From JBOHHM01 sp050725495 (GTDB taxonomy: Bacteria; Pseudomonadota; Gammaproteobacteria; Burkholderiales; Burkholderiaceae_C): a stretch of DNA of 19,269 nt. This document shows positions 15,682 to 19,269 of the stretch, piece after piece. Within the stretch, counting starts at the first letter, position 1. Each line of letters starts with the position of its first letter. The notes beneath the pieces were generated by a model. The model saw only the letters and a list, made by a program, of their open reading frames with translations. It made no database searches and had not been told where the DNA came from. The DNA is taken from positions 1-19,269 of the forward strand of contig JBOHHM010000245.1 of assembly GCA_050725495.1 (NCBI GenBank), read 5' to 3'. A program made the position numbers and the translations under genes.

Positions 15682-16398
15682 ATGACTAACACCATCCCGC
15701 CGCCAGCCACAGGCAGCGCCCCGCCCCTGGCTTCCCAGCCGGACGCCAAGACCGCCCTGGGCTGGCTGCACACCGCCAAATTCCTGACCACGGCCGCGCA
15801 GTTGCATCATTTGCCGGCCGTGCAGGTGCCCGAAATCGCCTTTGTCGGGCGCTCCAACGCCGGCAAATCGACCTGCATCAACACCTTGACGCAGCAAAAA
15901 CAGCTGGCTTTCGCCTCCAAGAGGCCCGGGCGCACCCAGCACATCAACCTGTTCCAGCTGGGCAAGCAAAACATCACCGACGCCGTGCTGGCCGACCTGC
16001 CGGGCTACGGCTACGCGGCCGTACCCAAGCAGGACAAGATCCGCTGGCAGCAGGTGATGGCCAACTACCTGGTCAGCCGCGACAACCTGGTCGGCATCGT
16101 GCTGCTGTGCGATCCGCGCCACGGGATGACCGAGCTCGACGAAATCCTGCTCGAGGTGATCCGCCCGCGGGTCGAGCAGGGCCTGAAATTCCTGGTGCTG
16201 CTGACCAAGGCCGACAAGCTGACCCGCTCCGAGCAGGCCAAGGCCCTGTCCATTGCGCGACTGCAGGCCGGCGGCGGCGAGGTCAAACTGTTCTCCGCGC
16301 TCAAGCGACAGGGCGTGGACGAGGCGGCGCAACTGCTGTGGCGTTGGGCCCATCCCGAGGGCCAGGAGCCCGGCACGGCCCCCAGTCCGCCGGCTTGA
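15682..16398 (+). CDS. engB: Ribosome biogenesis GTPase EngB (YihA/YsxC)
   Basis: TRAFAC-class GTPase needed for assembly of the large ribosomal subunit. The 238-residue product has G1 GRSNAGKST (near 54-62), the G2 threonine in RPGRTQHIN, G3 DLPGYG, G4 TKAD and a G5-like SALK. An N-terminal Pro/Ala-rich extension of about 25 residues and a Pro-rich C-terminal tail go slightly beyond the compact family core. The start at 15682 is chosen because the upstream ATG (15652) overlaps the likely -10 box. It is transcribed divergently from the cytochrome c4 gene; the 72-base gap must hold promoters for both. Confidence 0.96.
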   Translation: MTNTIPPPATGSAPPLASQPDAKTALGWLHTAKFLTTAAQLHHLPAVQVPEIAFVGRSNAGKSTCINTLTQQKQLAFASKRPGRTQHINLFQLGKQNITDAVLADLPGYGYAAVPKQDKIRWQQVMANYLVSRDNLVGIVLLCDPRHGMTELDEILLEVIRPRVEQGLKFLVLLTKADKLTRSEQAKALSIARLQAGGGEVKLFSALKRQGVDEAAQLLWRWAHPEGQEPGTAPSPPA

Positions 16399-16458
16399 CT
16401 CGACCTGTCGATTCTTGAGCCCAATCGCTCGATAGCCTGGATGCACAGGGCGCGAGAC

Positions 16459-16475
16459 GCTATTGTTTTCATAGC
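16459..16475. repeat. Dispersed GCTAT...ATAGC element between engB and the hydrolase
   Basis: Five-base perfect arms GCTAT/ATAGC surround seven bases of mostly T. Read on the minus strand its flank is TTTGCTATGAAAACAATAGC, close to the other copies. It lies in the 91-base gap, which holds no clear terminator for engB. Confidence 0.55.
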
Positions 16476-16489
16476 AAACGGTGACCTCG

Positions 16490-17398
16490 ATGATCGACAG
16501 CTTTCTCCAGCCCCTGCCGCATGGCATCACCCTGAGCTGCCGCGCCGCCGGAGCGCGCGGGCGGCCCGTGCTGATGTTTCTGCACGGTTTTCCCGAGGCC
16601 GCGTTCGTCTGGGATGGGCTGCTCGAACACTTTGCCCGTCCCGAGAACGGCGGCTTTCGCTGCATTGCGCCCAATCTGCGCGGCTACGAGCGCTCCAGCG
16701 CGCCGGCCGAGGTCAGCGCCTACCGCGCCAAGCACCTGGTGCAGGACATCGCGGCGCTGATCGCGCTGGAGGGCGGACAGCTGGAATGCCTCGTGGCCCA
16801 TGACTGGGGCGGCGCCGTGGCCTGGAACCTGGCCAACCAGCTGCCCCAACTGGCCAGGAAGCTGGCCATCATCAATTCGCCGCACCCCGGCACCTTTGCG
16901 CGCGAGCTGAAAAACAACCCGAAGCAACAGGCCGCCAGCGCCTACATGAACTTCCTGATCCGGCCCGACGCCGAGCAGCTGCTGGCCGAGCACGACTACC
17001 GCCGGCTCTGGGCGTTTTTCGGCAACATGGGCGCCATGGACGGCCCCCACGCCTGGCTCAGCGATGCGGTCAAGGACCAGTACCGCGCGGTCTGGAGCGC
17101 CGGACTGACGGGCGGCTGCAACTACTACCGGGCCTCGCCGCTGCGCCCGCCGACCGCGCACGACCCCGGCGCCGCCGCCGTGACCCTGCCGCACGAGATG
17201 CTCACGATCGAGCTGCCGACCCTGGTGCTCTGGGCGCTGGACGATATCGCGCTGCCGCCGGAGCTGATCGACGGGCTGGAGCGCTATATCCCTGAGCTGA
17301 CGCTGCAGACCGTGGCCGGCGCCACGCACTGGATTGTTCACGAGCAGCCACAACTCGTGGCGCAGCGGCTGCAAGCCTTTTTGCTACCAAATAGATAG
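16490..17398 (+). CDS. Alpha/beta hydrolase, epoxide-hydrolase-like
   Basis: A 302-residue cytoplasmic alpha/beta-hydrolase. The oxyanion motif is HGFP (near 31-35). The nucleophile elbow reads AHDWGGAVAW with Asp105 in place of serine. A charge-relay acid may be Asp251 or Asp252, and the catalytic histidine is His280 in GATHWIVH. The Asp nucleophile with HDWGG is the pattern of soluble epoxide hydrolases and some dehalogenases. A cap-domain CNYYRAS stretch resembles the tyrosine motif of epoxide hydrolases. The true substrate cannot be read from sequence. The ATG at 16490 has GGTGA five bases upstream; a GTG at 16481 is a possible alternative. The last codons and stop lie in a dispersed repeat. 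Confidence 0.85.
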   Translation: MIDSFLQPLPHGITLSCRAAGARGRPVLMFLHGFPEAAFVWDGLLEHFARPENGGFRCIAPNLRGYERSSAPAEVSAYRAKHLVQDIAALIALEGGQLECLVAHDWGGAVAWNLANQLPQLARKLAIINSPHPGTFARELKNNPKQQAASAYMNFLIRPDAEQLLAEHDYRRLWAFFGNMGAMDGPHAWLSDAVKDQYRAVWSAGLTGGCNYYRASPLRPPTAHDPGAAAVTLPHEMLTIELPTLVLWALDDIALPPELIDGLERYIPELTLQTVAGATHWIVHEQPQLVAQRLQAFLLPNR

Positions 17399-17399
17399 C
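17383..17399. repeat. Dispersed GCTA...TAGC element forming the 3' end of the hydrolase gene
   Basis: The flank reads TTGCTACCAAATAGATAGC. GCTA and TAGC arms enclose nine bases. The element encodes the terminal residues LLPNR and the TAG stop. The remaining bases to 17448 separate two convergent genes and contain only an imperfect GGGCT/AGCCC inverted repeat. Confidence 0.55.
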
Positions 17400-17448
17400 G
17401 CCTCATGCCGATTCGACATGGGCTGACGGCCCCAAATACCTTAGCCCC

Positions 17449-18315
17449 TCAGTAAACCGGCGGCTCGCCCGGCGGCCGCGTCTTGAAGCGCTTGTGGACC
17501 CAGTAGTACTGGGCCGGCATGGCATTGATGTAGCCCTGCAAACGCAGGTTCATCAGCGCGGTGTCGGCCTGCACGTCGGCGCTCGGAAAGTTCTCCCAGG
17601 CCGGCAGCACTTCGGCTGCGTAGCCCTGGGGCGTGATGCGCGAGATCACCGGCACGACCTTGGCGCGCCCGAGCCGGGCAAAGCGCGACAGCGAGGGCAC
17701 GGTCGCCGCCGGCACGCCGTAGAACGGCACGAAGATAGACTCCTGCGGCCCGAAGTTCATGTCGGGCAGCAGGTACAGCAGGCCGCCCGCGCGCAGGCCG
17801 CTGACGATCGCCTTGATGCCGTCGAAGCGGTGGAGCATCTGGACATTGCCAAAGCGCATGCGGCCGGCCTTGATCCAGGCGTCCAGCGCCGGGTCGGGCT
17901 GCAACGTGAAGATGCAGGTGAACGGCCGCAGCGTGTGCAGGGTCAGCGCCGTGCCGCCGGCATCCATGCCGTAGAAGTGCGGAGCGAAGATGATGGTGGG
18001 CATGTCGCCTTCGAGTTCGTGCAGCGCGCCGTGCAGTTGCAAGCGGCGCTCCAGCAGCTCGCGCCTGCCGTGCCAGAGCCAGCTGCGGTCCAGCCAGGCC
18101 TGGGCAAAGTAGATGAAGGTTTGAACGCTCAGAGCGCGCCGCTGCTGCGCGGAATGCTGCGGAAAGCAGAGCTCCAAATTGGTGGCCACGACCCGGCGGC
18201 GCGGCAGAGCCACCCCATACAGCGCCCAGCCGATCACCCAGCCCAGGGCTCGTATCCAGGCCAGGGGCAGCTTCGCCAGCAGGCGCATGAACACGATTCC
18301 GGCACGGCTCCACAT
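17449..18315 (-). CDS. LpxL/HtrB-family lipid A late acyltransferase (second of a tandem pair, HX4D type)
   Basis: Inner-membrane acyltransferase expected to add a secondary fatty acyl chain to the lipid A precursor. The 288-residue product begins MWSRAGIVFMRLLAKLPL, a membrane-anchoring first helix. It carries the catalytic HX4D motif in APHFYGMD (His113, Asp118), the LLPDMNFG stretch typical of the family, and a C-terminal PAQYYWVHKRFKTRP as in LpxL proteins. I chose the ATG at 18315, two bases after the stop of the upstream paralogue (TGA-GC-ATG), with AAAGGA some nine bases before. A longer open frame to 18378 lies inside the neighbour. Which acyl chain it transfers is not visible. Confidence 0.88.
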   Translation of the reverse strand: MWSRAGIVFMRLLAKLPLAWIRALGWVIGWALYGVALPRRRVVATNLELCFPQHSAQQRRALSVQTFIYFAQAWLDRSWLWHGRRELLERRLQLHGALHELEGDMPTIIFAPHFYGMDAGGTALTLHTLRPFTCIFTLQPDPALDAWIKAGRMRFGNVQMLHRFDGIKAIVSGLRAGGLLYLLPDMNFGPQESIFVPFYGVPAATVPSLSRFARLGRAKVVPVISRITPQGYAAEVLPAWENFPSADVQADTALMNLRLQGYINAMPAQYYWVHKRFKTRPPGEPPVY

Positions 18316-18317
18316 GC

Positions 18318-19148
18318 TCAGGCGTCCTTTCGCGGTTGCTTGTAGCGGGCGTAGCCCCACAGATACTGGCCGGGGCATTCGCGGATCAGCCGTTCCATCT
18401 CCTGGTTGATCTGCGCCACGGCCGTCTCCAGCTCGCTCGACAGCGGCTGCGCCAGCGCCCGGAAATGCAGTCTAAAGCCACGCCCCAGCGGCAGTCGCTC
18501 GCCCCAGGTCAGCAGCACCGTGGCGCCGGTTTGCAAGGCCAGCCGCGCGCCCAGCGTCATGGTGTAGGCCTCGCGCCCGAAGAATGGCGCCCATTGCCCC
18601 ATGCCATCGGGCGGCACCTGGTCAGGCAGCAGGCCCACGGCATGGCCGGCCCTGAGGGCCTTGATCATCTGGCGCACGCCGGCCAAGGTGGTCGGCGCCG
18701 TTTCCAGCCCCGGTTTCTGGCGCGCGCGCTCCATCACCTGCGCCAGCCAGGGCTGGCGCGCCGGCCGGTAAAGCACCGTCAGCGGGCCGTGAGCCGCGCT
18801 GTAGCGCTGCGCCACCCCCTGGGCCGTGACCTCAAAGCAGCCCAGGTGGGGCGTCAGGAAAATCACGCCCTGGCCCTGCGCGTAGGCCGCGTCCAGGCAG
18901 GCCGTGCCATCCCATTCGCAGGGCGGGCGGGCCCCCATCCACAGTCGCGGCAGCTCAGCCGTCATGCGGCCCGCATGGCCAACGCCGCCGCGCACCTGCC
19001 CAAAGCCATAGCCCGCCAGCGCCGCGTTGGCCACAAAGCGCCTGCGGTAGACCGGGGACAGCCCAAACGCCAGCCAGCCCAGCCCCCAGCCCATCGCGTG
19101 AAGCAACCACAGCGGGAAAAAGGAAAAGAGTCTGAACAGGAAAACCAT
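18318..19148 (-). CDS. LpxL/HtrB-family lipid A acyltransferase (first of a tandem pair, HX4E type)
   Basis: A 276-residue relative of the gene that follows, with a hydrophobic N-terminal helix (residues 2-28) and the catalytic HX4E motif in TPHLGCFE (His101, Glu106). It also has a GLLPDQVPPDG stretch and a C-terminal PGQYLWGYARYKQP that matches the family's ending. The two probably form an operon and may attach different secondary acyl chains. The ATG at 19148 is the only start that keeps the membrane helix, but no ribosome site precedes it. Its upstream region is shared with a divergent plus-strand leader. Confidence 0.88.
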   Translation of the reverse strand: MVFLFRLFSFFPLWLLHAMGWGLGWLAFGLSPVYRRRFVANAALAGYGFGQVRGGVGHAGRMTAELPRLWMGARPPCEWDGTACLDAAYAQGQGVIFLTPHLGCFEVTAQGVAQRYSAAHGPLTVLYRPARQPWLAQVMERARQKPGLETAPTTLAGVRQMIKALRAGHAVGLLPDQVPPDGMGQWAPFFGREAYTMTLGARLALQTGATVLLTWGERLPLGRGFRLHFRALAQPLSSELETAVAQINQEMERLIRECPGQYLWGYARYKQPRKDA

Positions 19149-19157
19149 GCAAAACGT

Positions 19158-19164
19158 TAAAATA
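19158..19164. promoter_or_regulatory. Shared A/T-rich -10 region between the acyltransferase pair and the rightward leader
   Basis: On the plus strand TAAAAT (19158-19163) could be a -10 box starting transcription near 19170, exactly at the first base of riboswitch helix P1. On the minus strand the overlapping TATTTT (19164-19159) could serve the acyltransferase pair, with TTGCTC 19 bases upstream. The -35 boxes are weak in both directions, so this remains tentative. Confidence 0.4.
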
Positions 19165-19169
19165 GCGGC

Positions 19170-19256
19170 GTCGCTGAGTTAAAGAGCAACTTGCAGGGCG
19201 ACACGCACAAGCGCAGCGCGATTGTGCCCTGTCAGTTTTTGACAGATCTGCTAAAG
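19170..19256 (+). ncRNA. SAM-II-like riboswitch with two inserted hairpins (leader of a gene beyond the right edge)
   Basis: Helix P1 forms between GTCGC (19170-19174) and GCGAC (19198-19202). Its loop holds TGAGTTAA and CTTGCAG, close to the UGAUUU and CUUGCAG of SAM-II. A 3' GCTAAAG (19250-19256) matches the conserved SAM-II end. A pseudoknot can pair GCAGG (19193-19197) with TCTGC (19247-19251). Between P1 and the pseudoknot strand, where SAM-II normally has a short loop, lie two hairpins: GCACAA/TTGTGC (19205-19210 with 19222-19227) and CTGTCA/TGACAG (19229-19234 with 19240-19245). The expected target is a SAM or methionine gene such as metK, not visible here. Family identity is inferred from memory of the consensus. 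Confidence 0.68.
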
Positions 19257-19269
19257 CGTTCGCCACGGC

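Noticed and set aside
15610..16674. Upstream extension of the cytochrome c4 reading frame to 16674
   Set aside because: The extension is antisense to engB and would bury the signal peptide. The ATG at 15609 gives a normal exported cytochrome.
16490..17398. Hydrolase read as a haloalkane or fluoroacetate dehalogenase
   Set aside because: The elbow HDWGG and the NYYR cap motif fit epoxide hydrolases better, and I could not identify the halide-binding residues. Substrate left open.
19170..19256. SAH riboswitch as an alternative identity of the right-edge RNA
   Set aside because: The expected SAH-riboswitch pattern (a GAGGAGCGCTGC-like 5' arm with matching 3' arm) is absent, whereas the CTTGCAG and GCTAAAG blocks point to SAM-II.
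1..19269. CRISPR arrays, tRNA/rRNA genes, insertion sequences, prophage or defence genes
   Set aside because: None seen on either strand. Apart from the short dispersed palindromes the window is filled by core chromosomal genes with similar base composition.

Overview
The window is a dense stretch of high-G+C bacterial core chromosome. It most likely comes from a betaproteobacterium of the order Burkholderiales, probably Comamonadaceae. That placement is an inference from the gene set: a ponA/mrcA-pilMNOPQ divergon, system II (ResB/CcsB) cytochrome c maturation, a cyaY-lptM-lysA cluster, and short GCTA...TAGC palindromes that I recall from that family. I see no transposase, integrase, CRISPR array, tRNA, rRNA or defence gene.

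Left part (1-5026, minus strand): the type IV pilus alignment and secretin operon pilM-pilN-pilO-pilP-pilQ. Its genes are joined by start/stop overlaps, and pilQ runs off the left edge with only its last few codons missing. A 274-base divergent control region (5027-5300) separates it from mrcA (penicillin-binding protein 1A, plus strand, 5301-7706). Next come cyaY (minus), lptM and lysA (both plus).

Middle part (9686-15609, minus strand): an envelope redox block. In transcription order it holds a cytochrome c4-type dihaem protein, a strong intrinsic terminator, resB, ccsB, msrP and msrQ. The products export and attach haem to c-type cytochromes, carry electrons in the periplasm, and repair oxidised methionine in periplasmic proteins.

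Right part (15682-19269): engB/yihA (ribosome assembly GTPase) and an alpha/beta hydrolase with an Asp nucleophile motif lie on the plus strand. Two tandem LpxL/HtrB-type lipid A acyltransferases lie on the minus strand. The last 100 bases hold what looks like a SAM-II-class riboswitch on the plus strand. It carries two extra hairpins and is read toward a gene beyond the right edge, which I expect to be metK or another methionine/SAM gene.

Most of the window is ordinary housekeeping. The points most worth following are the SAM-II-like RNA, a dispersed palindrome that supplies stop codons to two genes and also lies inside cyaY, the tight terminator/start arrangement before resB, and several corrected start codons (TTG for pilM, GTG for pilN, internal ATG for cyaY and engB).
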